DNA from: an uncultured Pelagibacteraceae bacterium
Lineage (GTDB): Bacteria > Pseudomonadota > Alphaproteobacteria > Pelagibacterales > Pelagibacteraceae
Direction: 5' to 3'
Assembly (NCBI GenBank): GCA_902572345.1
Contig: CACGEW010000005.1
Location: forward strand, 1 to 64,000
Length of the DNA: 64,000 nt
The position numbers and the translations under genes were made by a program. Below the pieces are notes generated by a model. It was not told the origin of the DNA and did not search any database. It saw only the letters and a list, made by a program, of their open reading frames with translations. This document shows, one piece after another, positions 43,702 through 53,808 of the stretch; position 1 is the first letter of the stretch, and the number at the start of each line of letters is the position of its first letter.

Positions 43702-45159
43702 ATGGCAACATCAATAGGAAAATTATCAAAATCTTTTTTTCTAAAGCTTCTGGTGGGTATAATAATCTTGCCTTTTGTCTTCTGGGGAATGGGTGATGTT
43801 TTTAGAGGTGGAAATCAAAATGTGATTGCAACAGTTGACTCTAAAAAAATAAGCACACAAGAATTCGTTAATTATATTAATCGACTAAATTTGAAAGAAG
43901 AACAGATTAAAAATTTGTCGAAAACAGACCTAGTTGAACAAATCTTATCTGACTATATTGGAAAAAAAGTTATGTCACTAGAAATAGAACAACTTGGCAT
44001 TGTTATTACAGATAAGGCTCTTAGAAACGTAATTAAAAACGATAAATCATTTTTTAAAGATAAAGAATTTTCAAGAACTGAGTATGAAAAATTTTTAATT
44101 AAAAGTGGAATAACTGCGCCTCAATTTGAAGCTAATATTGTTGAACAAGAAAAAAGAAGACAGTTTTTAAGCTCTTTAGCTGGAGGAATAGTTATCCCAG
44201 AAATATTAACTGAAAAGGAATTTAGAAAAGAAAATCAAACAAAAATAATTCAATATATTGACTTAGATAAATATCACTCAAAAAATAAACCGTCTCAAGA
44301 AAGTATTAAAGAGCTTTATGAGAGAAATAAAAATGTGTTTATTGCTGAATTTAAATCAATAAGGTACGCAGAAATTAAGCCAGAGTTAATTAGTGGTAGT
44401 AAAGAATACAACGAAAGTTTTTTTAAACAATTAGATATTATAGAAAACAAAGTTTTAGATGGACAGTCTTTTGAAGCAACAGCAAAAGCAAATAATTTAA
44501 AGATTGTAGAATTCAATAAAATTAATGCAAAAAAAGAAAACGAGGCTAAAACCAAAATAGAAAACCTGCCAGATAATCTCTTTCAAAAGATATATAATAT
44601 AAAGTTACCTCAATCTCCTGAGGTTATAAATATTGAGAGCAAATATTATTTAGCTGAGATTAAGGACGAAGAGAAAAAAAATAGATCAATTAATGATCCT
44701 GAAGTTTTAGAGGCGCTTAACGCACAACTAAGTTTTAAAGAAAAAATTGAAAATAATACATCTCTAGCTAAAGATATTAGTTTAGGTGCTTTTGATGGAG
44801 ATAATTATAGAAAATTTGCTGACGATAACGGATTGGTTATAAAAGATTATCAAATATCTAGTTTAAAACAAAATGATATATTTAGCGAAGGTTTGATAAA
44901 ACAAATTTTCTTAACTAAAGATGGTGACATTAATCTTTTAACTAACAACACGCTTACCAAAAGTTTTTTAATATCTACAAAAAAAACAGAATATAAAAAA
45001 CTTGATAAAAATAGTAATGAATTTGAGCAATACGAAGCTAAGGCACGCTTAAACTTGATTAATAAAATATATCAATCTTATGACGAAAATGCTAATCAGA
45101 AATATAAGGTTGAGGTAAATCAAAGAACTATAGATCGTGTCAAAAATTCATTTCAATGA
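43702..45159 (+). CDS. ppiD: PpiD-like periplasmic chaperone (SurA N-terminal fold)
   Basis: 485 residues. A single N-terminal anchor (FFLKLLVGIIILPFVFWGMG, about 12-31) is followed by the conserved SurA-N type helix set (VIATVDSKKISTQEFVNYINRL). A canonical parvulin core is weak or degenerate, so chaperone activity is likelier than isomerase activity. It overlaps trpE by 4 bases; ppiD between tpiA and trpE is typical in alphaproteobacteria. It would act at the SecYEG exit in the periplasm. Confidence 0.85.
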   Translation: MATSIGKLSKSFFLKLLVGIIILPFVFWGMGDVFRGGNQNVIATVDSKKISTQEFVNYINRLNLKEEQIKNLSKTDLVEQILSDYIGKKVMSLEIEQLGIVITDKALRNVIKNDKSFFKDKEFSRTEYEKFLIKSGITAPQFEANIVEQEKRRQFLSSLAGGIVIPEILTEKEFRKENQTKIIQYIDLDKYHSKNKPSQESIKELYERNKNVFIAEFKSIRYAEIKPELISGSKEYNESFFKQLDIIENKVLDGQSFEATAKANNLKIVEFNKINAKKENEAKTKIENLPDNLFQKIYNIKLPQSPEVINIESKYYLAEIKDEEKKNRSINDPEVLEALNAQLSFKEKIENNTSLAKDISLGAFDGDNYRKFADDNGLVIKDYQISSLKQNDIFSEGLIKQIFLTKDGDINLLTNNTLTKSFLISTKKTEYKKLDKNSNEFEQYEAKARLNLINKIYQSYDENANQKYKVEVNQRTIDRVKNSFQ

Positions 45160-46613
45160 AAATAAACTTAAGTTTAAAAGAATTTAAAAATAATCATTCT
45201 AAAAAAAAACATCAAATTTTATTTAGATCAAGATCTTGTGATCAATATAATAAAGTTGAAAACTTATTCAGATTTCTATTGGCTGAAAAAAATAGCTTTA
45301 TTTTTGAGTCAGTTGAAAAAGGGACTATTAAGGGTCGTTATACAATAATTGGCCTTAATCCTGATAAAATATGGGATATTAATAAGAACATAATTACAAT
45401 TAATAGCTCAGATAAAAAATCTAAAATTAAATCTGATCCATTAAAATATATAAACAAACTAATTAAGGAATTTAAAATAAAAATTCCAAATCAATTGCCT
45501 TCAATGTCTTCAATGCTTGTAGGTTATTTTTCTTATGATGTTATCCGTTATATAGAAAAAATACCCAACAGTTGTAAAGATGATCTTAAAGTGCCTGATG
45601 TAAGGTTATCAAGACCTAAAAATTTGGTTATTTATGATAATATTAAAAAAAAGATTTTTTATGTAGAAAATGTTTACGCAGATACAAAAATCAAAAATTA
45701 TAAAGAAGAATATGATGCAATAAACAAAAGGTTTGATTTGTATGAAGATTTTGAAAAAATCAAACTTCCTGAGCAATTCACATTTAAACCTAATAAGAAT
45801 TTAATAAAATCAAATATCTCAAAAGAAAAGTTTAAATCTCTTGTTAAAAAAGCAAAAAAATACATAGAAAAAGGAGATATTTTTCAAGTTGTATTAAGTC
45901 AAAGATTTGAAAGAAAAATGAATAAAACACCGATAGAAATTTACAATCATTTAAGAAAATCTAATCCTTCACCTTTTATGTTTTATTTCAATTATAAAGA
46001 TTTTAACATTTTAGGTAGCAGTCCAGAAATATTAGTAAGGCTTAGAGGTGGTGAAGTAACAATTAGGCCAATTGCTGGTACTAGACCTAGAGGAAAAAAT
46101 ACTAAAGAGGATAAAAAATATGAATTAGATCTTTTAAAAGATAAAAAAGAATTAGCAGAACATTTAATGTTATTAGATCTTGGAAGAAATGATGTTGGAA
46201 AAGTATCTAAAGTAAATACAGTGAGGGTTACTGAAAAGTTTAAAGTTGAGAGATATTCTCACGTAATGCACATCGTCTCTAATGTTATTGGAAAATTTAA
46301 TAATAAATTCTCATTGTTTGAGACTTTATTGTCAGGCTTTCCTGCTGGAACTGTAAGTGGTGCTCCTAAAATAAGAGCTATGGAAATCATTGATGAATTG
46401 GAAAAAAATAAAAGAAAATTATATGCAGGAGGTATAGGCTATTTCACTCCTGATGGTGAATTTGACACGTGTATTGCTTTAAGAACAGCATTAATTAAAA
46501 ATAAAAAATTTTACGTACAAGCTGGTGCTGGTATCGTTGCTGATAGTAAACCTGAAAAAGAGTATGCTGAAACAGTGAACAAAGCTAAAGCTTTAATGAG
46601 AGCGGTAGATTAA
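45156..46613 (+). CDS. trpE: Anthranilate synthase component I
   Basis: 485 residues. Chorismate-binding motifs KKYIEKGDIFQVVLSQRFER near 237-256, PSPFMFYF and SSPEILVR near 270-293, the core IRPIAGTRPRG and DLGRNDVGKV, and SGFPAGTVSGAPKIRAMEI near 400-418 are present. It makes anthranilate from chorismate together with TrpG. It is the first of trpE-G-D-C, all coupled by 0 to 1 bases. Confidence 0.96.
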   Translation: MKINLSLKEFKNNHSKKKHQILFRSRSCDQYNKVENLFRFLLAEKNSFIFESVEKGTIKGRYTIIGLNPDKIWDINKNIITINSSDKKSKIKSDPLKYINKLIKEFKIKIPNQLPSMSSMLVGYFSYDVIRYIEKIPNSCKDDLKVPDVRLSRPKNLVIYDNIKKKIFYVENVYADTKIKNYKEEYDAINKRFDLYEDFEKIKLPEQFTFKPNKNLIKSNISKEKFKSLVKKAKKYIEKGDIFQVVLSQRFERKMNKTPIEIYNHLRKSNPSPFMFYFNYKDFNILGSSPEILVRLRGGEVTIRPIAGTRPRGKNTKEDKKYELDLLKDKKELAEHLMLLDLGRNDVGKVSKVNTVRVTEKFKVERYSHVMHIVSNVIGKFNNKFSLFETLLSGFPAGTVSGAPKIRAMEIIDELEKNKRKLYAGGIGYFTPDGEFDTCIALRTALIKNKKFYVQAGAGIVADSKPEKEYAETVNKAKALMRAVD

Positions 46614-47180
46614 ATGAAAATTTTACTAATAGATAACTACGATAGTTTTACTTATAACTTATACCACTATATCTCTAATTTTAAAAAGAATGTTGAAGTA
46701 GTGAGAAATGACAAAATTGATGGTAAAACAATTTTAAGAAAAAAATATAATAAAATTGTTATATCACCTGGACCAGGTAATCCAAATCAAGCCGGTAACT
46801 GTTTAAAAATAGTAAAAGAAATTCATAAAAAAATACCCATTCTTGGAGTGTGTCTAGGTCATCAAATCATTGGTCAGGTTTTTGGTGGAAAAATAGTTAG
46901 AGCTAAGAATTTAATGCATGGAAAAACAAGTAAAATTAAGCATCAAAGAATGGGTCTTTTTAAGAATATCCAAAATAATTTTGAGGCCACGAGATATCAC
47001 AGCCTGGTAGTCGATCGTAAAAAGTTCCCAAAAGACTTAATAATTACTGCAGAAACTAAAAATAAGACAATAATGGGATTGATGCATAAAAATTATAATA
47101 TTCACGGGTTTCAGTTTCATCCTGAAAGTATAAGTACTAAAATGGGTATGAAATTAATTAAAAGTTTTATCACTAATTAA
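46614..47180 (+). CDS. trpG: Anthranilate synthase glutaminase component (TrpG/PabA)
   Basis: 188 residues, class I glutamine amidotransferase. The motif LLIDNYDSFTYNLYHYI, PGPGNP near 58-63, the nucleophile in ILGVCLGHQIIGQ (Cys near 79) and the His-Glu end FQFHPES are complete. It supplies ammonia to TrpE and may also serve PabB in folate synthesis, since the genome is streamlined. It starts directly after the trpE stop. Confidence 0.94.
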   Translation: MKILLIDNYDSFTYNLYHYISNFKKNVEVVRNDKIDGKTILRKKYNKIVISPGPGNPNQAGNCLKIVKEIHKKIPILGVCLGHQIIGQVFGGKIVRAKNLMHGKTSKIKHQRMGLFKNIQNNFEATRYHSLVVDRKKFPKDLIITAETKNKTIMGLMHKNYNIHGFQFHPESISTKMGMKLIKSFITN

Positions 47181-47181
47181 T

Positions 47182-48177
47182 ATGTCTGATATAACAACTA
47201 AATTAAAACAAGGTCAAAATCTTTCATTTGAAGACAGCAAATCTCTATTTTCAGATTTAATGGAAGGTAAACACGCAGAAGATAAAATTATTGAAATTCT
47301 AGAGGCATTAATAAAAAAAGGTGAAACAAAAGATGAATTAGCCGGTGGTATCTATATTTTAAGAGATAAAGCAACAAAAGTTTCTTGTGACCCAGGCACT
47401 ATTGATACTTGTGGAACTGGCGGAGACGGTCAAAATTCTTTAAACATTTCAACAGCCGCTGCGATTGTTTTAGCTAGTATGGGGGTTAAGGTGGCAAAAC
47501 ATGGTAATAAAGCTGTTTCGTCTAACTGTGGTTCAGCAGATGTTTTGGAAGCTTTAAAAATAAACATTAATTTAAAATCAAGTGAAGCAGAGGATAGTAT
47601 AAAAAATTTTAATTTTGCTTTTATGTTTGCTCCAAATTATCACTCAGCTATGAAACACGTTGGGCCTGCTAGAAAAAAGATGGGTAAGAAAACTATTTTT
47701 AATTTAATTGGTCCTTTAAGTAGTCCAGCTCAAGTTAAAAGACAAGTGATAGGTGTTTTCGATAAAAAATGGATGAAACCTTTTGCTGAAGCTTTAAAAG
47801 AAAATAATGTTGTGCATGCTTATATTGTTCATAGCGATGATGGAATGGATGAAATTTCACCTTTTGCAAAAACTAATGTTGTGGAATTAAAAGATGGTAG
47901 AATAAATGAATTTACAATTAATCCAAAAGATCTTGGCATAAATGAAGGTAATAAAGAAAATTTGAAAGGTAAAAATGCAGGATACAATGCAGAAAAAATT
48001 ATAGATATCTATAAAGGAACTTCTAATGAGTTCTCACAATCTGTTGCTTTAAATGCTGCGGCAGGGTTAATTGTTTCGGGGAAAGAAAATGATTTTAAAA
48101 ATGCTTTTAACAAAGCTACTAAACATCTAAGTTCTGGTAAAGTTTTTGAACATTTGACAAAATTACAATCGAAATAA
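47182..48177 (+). CDS. trpD: Anthranilate phosphoribosyltransferase
   Basis: 331 residues. The glycine-rich PRPP site DTCGTGGDGQNSLNIST near 76-92, KHGNKAVSSNCGSADVLEAL near 107-126 and GPARKKMGKKTIFNLIGPL near 160-178 are the family motifs. It adds phosphoribose to anthranilate. It shares one base with trpC. Confidence 0.96.
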   Translation: MSDITTKLKQGQNLSFEDSKSLFSDLMEGKHAEDKIIEILEALIKKGETKDELAGGIYILRDKATKVSCDPGTIDTCGTGGDGQNSLNISTAAAIVLASMGVKVAKHGNKAVSSNCGSADVLEALKININLKSSEAEDSIKNFNFAFMFAPNYHSAMKHVGPARKKMGKKTIFNLIGPLSSPAQVKRQVIGVFDKKWMKPFAEALKENNVVHAYIVHSDDGMDEISPFAKTNVVELKDGRINEFTINPKDLGINEGNKENLKGKNAGYNAEKIIDIYKGTSNEFSQSVALNAAAGLIVSGKENDFKNAFNKATKHLSSGKVFEHLTKLQSK

Positions 48178-48971
48178 TGACTAATGTTTTAAACAAAATC
48201 ATCGAAGATAAAAAAGATTCTTTGAAAAGTATTAAGAAGACAAATTCTTTAGATTCTATTGAAAATACAATTAAATCTTTAAACAACTTCTTAAATTTTA
48301 AAGAAGTTATAGCCAATAATAACAGGGCATCGATAATTTCAGAGATAAAAAAAGCAAGCCCTTCTGCAGGAGAATTAGTGAAAGATTTCAATCATTTAAA
48401 TATTGCAAAAATGTACGTAGATAACGGCGCTACATGCCTTTCGGTTTTAACTGAAGAAAAACACTTTCTTGGTAAACTCGATTATATAAGAGATATTAAA
48501 AAAAAGTTTAAAATTCCTGTTTTAGCAAAAGATTTTTTTATTGATCCTTACCAAATCGCTTTATCTAAAAGTTATGGTAGTGATTGTATTTTGATCATAG
48601 TTGCTGCTTTAGATACTAAACTAGCAGATGATATTTATGCCGAGGCAATGAGACATAAACTTTCAGTGATAGTTGAAGTGCATGATAAGAAAGAAGCTGA
48701 AAGTGCTTTAAAGTATGAAAATGCTTTAATTGGAATTAACAATAGAAATTTAAAAACATTAGAGATCTCTATAAATAATACGATTTCTATTTTTGAAACT
48801 TTAAAAGAGCATAAAGGCCCTATCATTTCAGAAAGTGGGATTAAGAATGACGCTGATGCTAAATATATTTATGAAAAGACAGGAATTAAAAATTTTCTAA
48901 TTGGTGAATCACTTTTAAAATCCGACAATCCTGCCGAGTTATTAAAAAAATTTACTCAAATAATCCAATAA
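48177..48971 (+). CDS. trpC: Indole-3-glycerol phosphate synthase
   Basis: 264 residues. ISEIKKASPSAG near 53-64, the TIM-barrel core CLSVLTEEKHFLG, VLAKDFFIDPYQI and GINNRNLKTLEI and the C-terminal SESGIKNDADA are intact. It forms indole glycerol phosphate. There is no fused TrpF; trpF, trpB and trpA are not in the window. A 70-base gap with the SOS box follows before lexA. Confidence 0.96.
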   Translation: MTNVLNKIIEDKKDSLKSIKKTNSLDSIENTIKSLNNFLNFKEVIANNNRASIISEIKKASPSAGELVKDFNHLNIAKMYVDNGATCLSVLTEEKHFLGKLDYIRDIKKKFKIPVLAKDFFIDPYQIALSKSYGSDCILIIVAALDTKLADDIYAEAMRHKLSVIVEVHDKKEAESALKYENALIGINNRNLKTLEISINNTISIFETLKEHKGPIISESGIKNDADAKYIYEKTGIKNFLIGESLLKSDNPAELLKKFTQIIQ

Positions 48972-49004
48972 AATAAGGACTTATTTCAAGTTGTAATTTA
49001 AATA

Positions 49005-49019
49005 GAACTTTTATAGAAC
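49005..49019 (+). promoter_or_regulatory. Alphaproteobacterial SOS (LexA) box upstream of lexA
   Basis: GAAC-TTTTATA-GAAC is an exact match to the alphaproteobacterial LexA operator GAAC-N7-GAAC (GTTC-N7-GTTC on the other strand). It lies 22 bases before the chosen lexA start codon, so lexA is expected to repress itself. An additional TGTTCTAT downstream (49036-49043) forms an inverted match to ATAGAACA. Confidence 0.88.
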
Positions 49020-49041
49020 ATAGATGTACGAGGTTTGTTCT

Positions 49042-49716
49042 ATGCTTACAAAAAAACAAAAAAACTTACTAATATTCATTAATAAGAAGATTAGATCTTC
49101 TGGAATTTCTCCATCATATGAAGAGATGAAAAATTCACTCAACCTTAAGTCGAAATCAGGAATTCATAGATTAATATCAGCTTTAGAAGAGCGGGGATTT
49201 GTAAAAAGATTAGCACATAAAGCTAGAGCTTTAGAAGTTGTCAAATTGCCAGAAAATGCAAGTGCTAACGATATTTTTAATACTTTCACACCAAGCGTTA
49301 TAAAAGGTGGACTTGATAAAGAAAAAACAAAATCAACTGATGTATCTGTTTTAGGAAGTATCGCAGCAGGAACTCCAATTGAAGCAATTCAACAAGAAGT
49401 TGATAGAGTAGCTTTGCCCGAAGATTTACAGAATAACGGTGAACATTATGGATTGAAAGTAAAAGGTGACTCAATGATAGAAGCTGGTATTAATGATGGC
49501 GATACAGTAATAGTTAAGAAAACTTCTAATGTAGATAGTGGTCAGATTGCAGTTGTTTTAATTGATGAACAAGAAGCAACTTTAAAAAGAGTAAGAAAAA
49601 AAGGTAACACTATTGCTCTAGAGGCAGCAAATAGAAATTACGGTACAAAGATTTACGCTGCTAACAGAATAAAAATTCAAGGTAAACTTGTTTCTTTATA
49701 TAGAAACTTTCACTAA
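49042..49716 (+). CDS. lexA: LexA repressor
   Basis: The track starts at 49024, but the ATG at 49042 (MLTKKQKNLLIFI) is preferred: it has GAGG 8 bases upstream and matches the normal LexA start, giving 224 residues. A winged helix-turn-helix (ISPSYEEMKNSLNLKSKSGIHRLI) is followed by the Ala-Gly autocleavage site in LGSIAAGTPIEA, the catalytic Ser in GDSMIEAGINDGD and Lys in EATLKRV. It represses SOS genes; RecA-induced autocleavage is expected. It is autoregulated by the box just upstream. Confidence 0.95.
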   Translation: MLTKKQKNLLIFINKKIRSSGISPSYEEMKNSLNLKSKSGIHRLISALEERGFVKRLAHKARALEVVKLPENASANDIFNTFTPSVIKGGLDKEKTKSTDVSVLGSIAAGTPIEAIQQEVDRVALPEDLQNNGEHYGLKVKGDSMIEAGINDGDTVIVKKTSNVDSGQIAVVLIDEQEATLKRVRKKGNTIALEAANRNYGTKIYAANRIKIQGKLVSLYRNFH

Positions 49717-49735
49717 AATAGTCTAATTAATAGAA

Positions 49736-51124
49736 ATGTCTTTTAATTGTAGGTTTGCGCCCTCTCCTACTGGGCCTCTTCACATTGGCGGTGTCCGAAC
49801 AGCTTTGTTTAATTGGCTTTTAGCTAAGAAGAATAAAGGAAAATATTTCTTAAGAATTGAAGATACAGATAAAGAAAGATCAAAAGACGAATTTAAAAAG
49901 CAGATTATTTCATCATTATCATGGTTAGGCATTAAGCATGATGGTGAAGAATATATCCAATCTAAAAATATAAATAGACACGTTGCTGTTGCTGAAGAGC
50001 TTATTAAAAAAGGTTTTGCTTATGAATGCTATTGTTCTGAAGATGAAATAAATGAACAAAAAGAAAAGTGTAAAAAACAAGGTATACCGTATGTTTATAA
50101 TAGAAAATGGAGAGACGCTAAAGACCTCAAAATTCCAGAAGGAGTAAAACCAGTAATCAGATTTAAGAGTAAAATTTCAGGAAACACAATTATAAAAGAT
50201 TTAGTTCAAGGAGAAAGAAATATCTCTAATTCTACAATTGAAGATTTTGTAATATTAAGAAAAGATAAATCACCAACATATCAATTATCAGCAACAGTTG
50301 ATGATCATGAGATGAAAATTACTCATGTAATTAGAGGTGACGATCATATGATTAATTCTTTTAAACAAAAACAAATCTATAATGCCATGGGTTGGGACGT
50401 CCCGAACTTTGCTCACATTCCATTAATACATAGTGAACAAGGAAAAAAATTATCTAAAAGAGATAATGCATCTACCCTTGAAGATTATGTTAAAATTGGA
50501 ATTATTTCAGACGCATTAAGAAATTATTTATTAAGATTAGGATGGTCTTATAAAGATAAAGAGATTTTTACTAAGCAAGAAAGTATTGATTTATTTGATT
50601 TAAGTGGCGTTGGTAAATCACCCTCAAAGCTAGATATGAATAGAATTTATTCAATAAATGAAACTTACATAAAAACAATAGATGAGAAAGATCTTTTTAA
50701 TTTTTTCAAAGAATACGTCTCGAAATACAAAAAACCTATAGATCAATCTAAAGAGAATATACTTTTAAAATCAATGAGTTTTTTAAAAAATAAAGCAAAA
50801 ACCCTAGAGGATATTTGGAATAATGCTCAATATATTATTAATGATAAAATTGAGATTGGCGCAGATGATAAAAAACTCATTGATGATTTATCCAAAAAAG
50901 TAATAAATGACTTTATCAATGAATTTGAAAAACTTTCCTCTCCGTCTAGAGAAACTTTAGAGCCTGTAATTAAATCTTTAATAGATAAACATAAAACTAA
51001 TTTTAAAGGTGTGGGACAGCCTTTGAGAATATCTTTGGTGGGCTCAAGATTTGGACCAGGTCTATATGATGTAATATTATCCTTAGACAAGGCTGAAGTA
51101 ATAAAAAGACTAAAATCAGTTTAA
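49736..51124 (+). CDS. gltX: Glutamyl-tRNA synthetase
   Basis: 462 residues, class I enzyme. The HIGH motif is in FAPSPTGPLHIGGVRTALFNW near 6-26, and the KMSKS motif appears as GKKLSKRDN near 237-245. A Cys pair in YECYCSEDEIN near 97-107 belongs to the zinc-type insert. It charges tRNA-Glu (and possibly tRNA-Gln, for transamidation, as in many alphaproteobacteria). It is 19 bases after lexA; comEC, often found between them, is absent. Confidence 0.96.
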   Translation: MSFNCRFAPSPTGPLHIGGVRTALFNWLLAKKNKGKYFLRIEDTDKERSKDEFKKQIISSLSWLGIKHDGEEYIQSKNINRHVAVAEELIKKGFAYECYCSEDEINEQKEKCKKQGIPYVYNRKWRDAKDLKIPEGVKPVIRFKSKISGNTIIKDLVQGERNISNSTIEDFVILRKDKSPTYQLSATVDDHEMKITHVIRGDDHMINSFKQKQIYNAMGWDVPNFAHIPLIHSEQGKKLSKRDNASTLEDYVKIGIISDALRNYLLRLGWSYKDKEIFTKQESIDLFDLSGVGKSPSKLDMNRIYSINETYIKTIDEKDLFNFFKEYVSKYKKPIDQSKENILLKSMSFLKNKAKTLEDIWNNAQYIINDKIEIGADDKKLIDDLSKKVINDFINEFEKLSSPSRETLEPVIKSLIDKHKTNFKGVGQPLRISLVGSRFGPGLYDVILSLDKAEVIKRLKSV

Positions 51125-51892
51125 ATGAAAGACGCTGTATCTTTCAGAACAAGAAAAACATCCATTTACGATAAAAAATCAAACACCCCTTTTAAAATAA
51201 GTAGGTCTAAATTTTTTAATTTTCTCAGTTGTAAACGGTGCTTTTATCTAGATCGAGTTAAAGGCCTAAAAGAACCTTCTATGCCTGGTTGGGCTCTAAA
51301 TGTTGCAGTAGATGAGTTGTTAAAAAAGGAATTTGATCTTTATAGAGAAGAGCAAAAACCTCATCCAATTATGATTAAACACAATTTAAATTTTGTCCCT
51401 TATCAGCACAAAGATTTAAATACATGGAGAAATTCTTTAAAAGGTGGAATTTCATATTTAGATGAAAAAACTAATCTTATTATTCATGGAGGAATTGATG
51501 ATCTTTGGTTTGATTTGAATGAAAAGAAGATAGTTGTTGTAGATTATAAAGCTCAATCTTCAACTTACCCTGTTACTGTTTCCTCTTACCTCGATGCTGA
51601 ATGGCATCTTAGTTATAAATTGCAAATGGATATATATGTTCATATTTTAAGAAAAATGAATTTCGATGTCTCAGACCGAACTTTTTTTTATGTTTGTAAT
51701 GGAGAGAAAACAAATGACAAATTTGAAAACAAAATAGATTTTAAAACTACATTAATACCGTATCGTGTAGATACATCGTGGATTGAAAAAAAATTAGTTG
51801 AGATGAAAAATGTTTTAAATCTTGAAAAAGCACCTGAAATTGAAAAAACTTGTGAGAAGTGTGCTTATTTAGAAGGAGGAAAAAAATTTTAA
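51125..51892 (+). CDS. Cas4/RecB-like PD-(D/E)XK nuclease family protein
   Basis: 255 residues. A nuclease core is visible: GGIDDLWFDLNEKKIVVVDYKAQSS (about 118-142) gives the Asp and the D/E-x-K pair of the PD-(D/E)XK fold, and a conserved tail region YKLQMDIYVHIL follows. FLSCKRCFYLDRVKGL near 33-48 and CEKCAYL near 243-249 supply four cysteines in the two places that hold the 4Fe-4S cluster in Cas4/AddB-type nucleases. No CRISPR or recBCD genes are near. It follows gltX without a gap. Substrate DNA and function are unknown. Confidence 0.7.
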   Translation: MKDAVSFRTRKTSIYDKKSNTPFKISRSKFFNFLSCKRCFYLDRVKGLKEPSMPGWALNVAVDELLKKEFDLYREEQKPHPIMIKHNLNFVPYQHKDLNTWRNSLKGGISYLDEKTNLIIHGGIDDLWFDLNEKKIVVVDYKAQSSTYPVTVSSYLDAEWHLSYKLQMDIYVHILRKMNFDVSDRTFFYVCNGEKTNDKFENKIDFKTTLIPYRVDTSWIEKKLVEMKNVLNLEKAPEIEKTCEKCAYLEGGKKF

Positions 51893-51904
51893 AACTTTTT
51901 TGAT

Positions 51905-52999
51905 TTATTTTAATAAGTTTCTAATGGATTTATTATCGTAATCACCAGTTATTGAATGATAAGTTAAAACTCTATTTTTTTCTAAATCAATATGAATGTG
52001 TTGGCTACCATGACCACGCATTTCTGCATGTCTCGACTTATTTTTACTATCGTACCAAAAGTATCCTGAATATTTAGAATTCTTGTTATCAGATTTATCT
52101 TTCATAGATTCAATATTTTTTAGGTAATCTCCAATACAAGTATTAGAATTCCAATCTTTAGAAACTTGAATACCAAGTTTTAAAAAGTCTTCTCTTGTAG
52201 CATAAGTCCAAGCATGTAATAAAGGCCATCCGTTATCATCAATTATAAAAAACATTTCTGAACTAGTGCCTGCTTTATTTGCAAAATCTTGATAAGCCTT
52301 TTTAAGACCTCCAGAAGATTTTGTGTCTATTGCTCTAGCTACCAAATCGGTAAGGAAGTTATTATAATTAAAAACTTTCTTTGTAGTTTTTAAATTGCTC
52401 GATGAAGCTAAATATTCTTTTACTGTCTTTTTTTTTTGAACAACTTGACCAGCATAAATGAATGTTGCGGAACCTGCTTTTCTGCTTGCAAAATTAGTAT
52501 CACCAGCTTTCATGTTAATTAAATCTTTAAACGTAGAATTTTCATATATTGTTCCTTTAGTTTCTGGAACGTAGTCAGAAATCTTATCATCTAAACTTTT
52601 TATATCTCCATTGCAAATAGCATTACCTAAAATGTAGCTTACAAAACTTTTTGAAATAGAAAAACTATATAACTTTGTATCGTCTTGAATTTTATCGGAT
52701 TTTTTATCTACTACTACATTTTGACCATCAAAATATAAAACACTTAACAAACTTTTTTTCTTAAGATTTTCATCTATTTTTTTTGTATTTTTGTTTTCTA
52801 TTAATTCTCTATTCAAGTTTTTGACAGTTGAAGCTGGTGAAATTTTTATTTTTTTAAATCCAGCAGGTATGTCTACTATTCTAGCTTTTAAGTAACCATC
52901 CTTTTCAGCTTTAGACTTTCCTTTTAAGTGCTCTGCTAGTGCAAGTGTGTTAAATAAAATACTTAAAGTTAATGTTAGAAAAATTGTTCTTAATTTCAT
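51905..52999 (-). CDS. Exported serine hydrolase, class C beta-lactamase-like
   Basis: 364 residues with a signal peptide (ends LALA-EHLKG, about 22). FSISKSFVSYILG (SxxK with active Ser near 115), a YNN-type motif in FNYNNFLTDLVARA and MRGHGSQHIHID in place of KTG are the three motifs of the S12 beta-lactamase/esterase family. It may cleave D-amino peptides or esters in the periplasm; resistance activity should not be assumed. It is convergent with the nuclease gene across 12 bases. Confidence 0.75.
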   Translation of the reverse strand: MKLRTIFLTLTLSILFNTLALAEHLKGKSKAEKDGYLKARIVDIPAGFKKIKISPASTVKNLNRELIENKNTKKIDENLKKKSLLSVLYFDGQNVVVDKKSDKIQDDTKLYSFSISKSFVSYILGNAICNGDIKSLDDKISDYVPETKGTIYENSTFKDLINMKAGDTNFASRKAGSATFIYAGQVVQKKKTVKEYLASSSNLKTTKKVFNYNNFLTDLVARAIDTKSSGGLKKAYQDFANKAGTSSEMFFIIDDNGWPLLHAWTYATREDFLKLGIQVSKDWNSNTCIGDYLKNIESMKDKSDNKNSKYSGYFWYDSKNKSRHAEMRGHGSQHIHIDLEKNRVLTYHSITGDYDNKSIRNLLK

Positions 53000-53036
53000 T
53001 CTTAATTATCAATTAATTTTGTAAAATTGTAAAGTG

Positions 53037-53693
<657 letters not shown>

Positions 53694-53808
53694 TATTAAG
53701 TTTTAAACCTTAATTCACAAAATTCACTTATAAACATGGACAAATTGGGTGCTATCTGTGAACAAAAAAGCTTCAATAATAAGAGATTTTTATTTAATTA
53801 GATGGTCT

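Noticed and set aside
51125-51892. CRISPR-associated Cas4
   Set aside because: The protein is Cas4-like, but no cas1/cas2 genes or repeat array occur in the window, so a CRISPR role is not supported.
51905-52999. Antibiotic-resistance beta-lactamase
   Set aside because: The motifs are of the general S12 serine hydrolase family (SISK, GHGSQ) and lack the specific KTG; a resistance function cannot be claimed.
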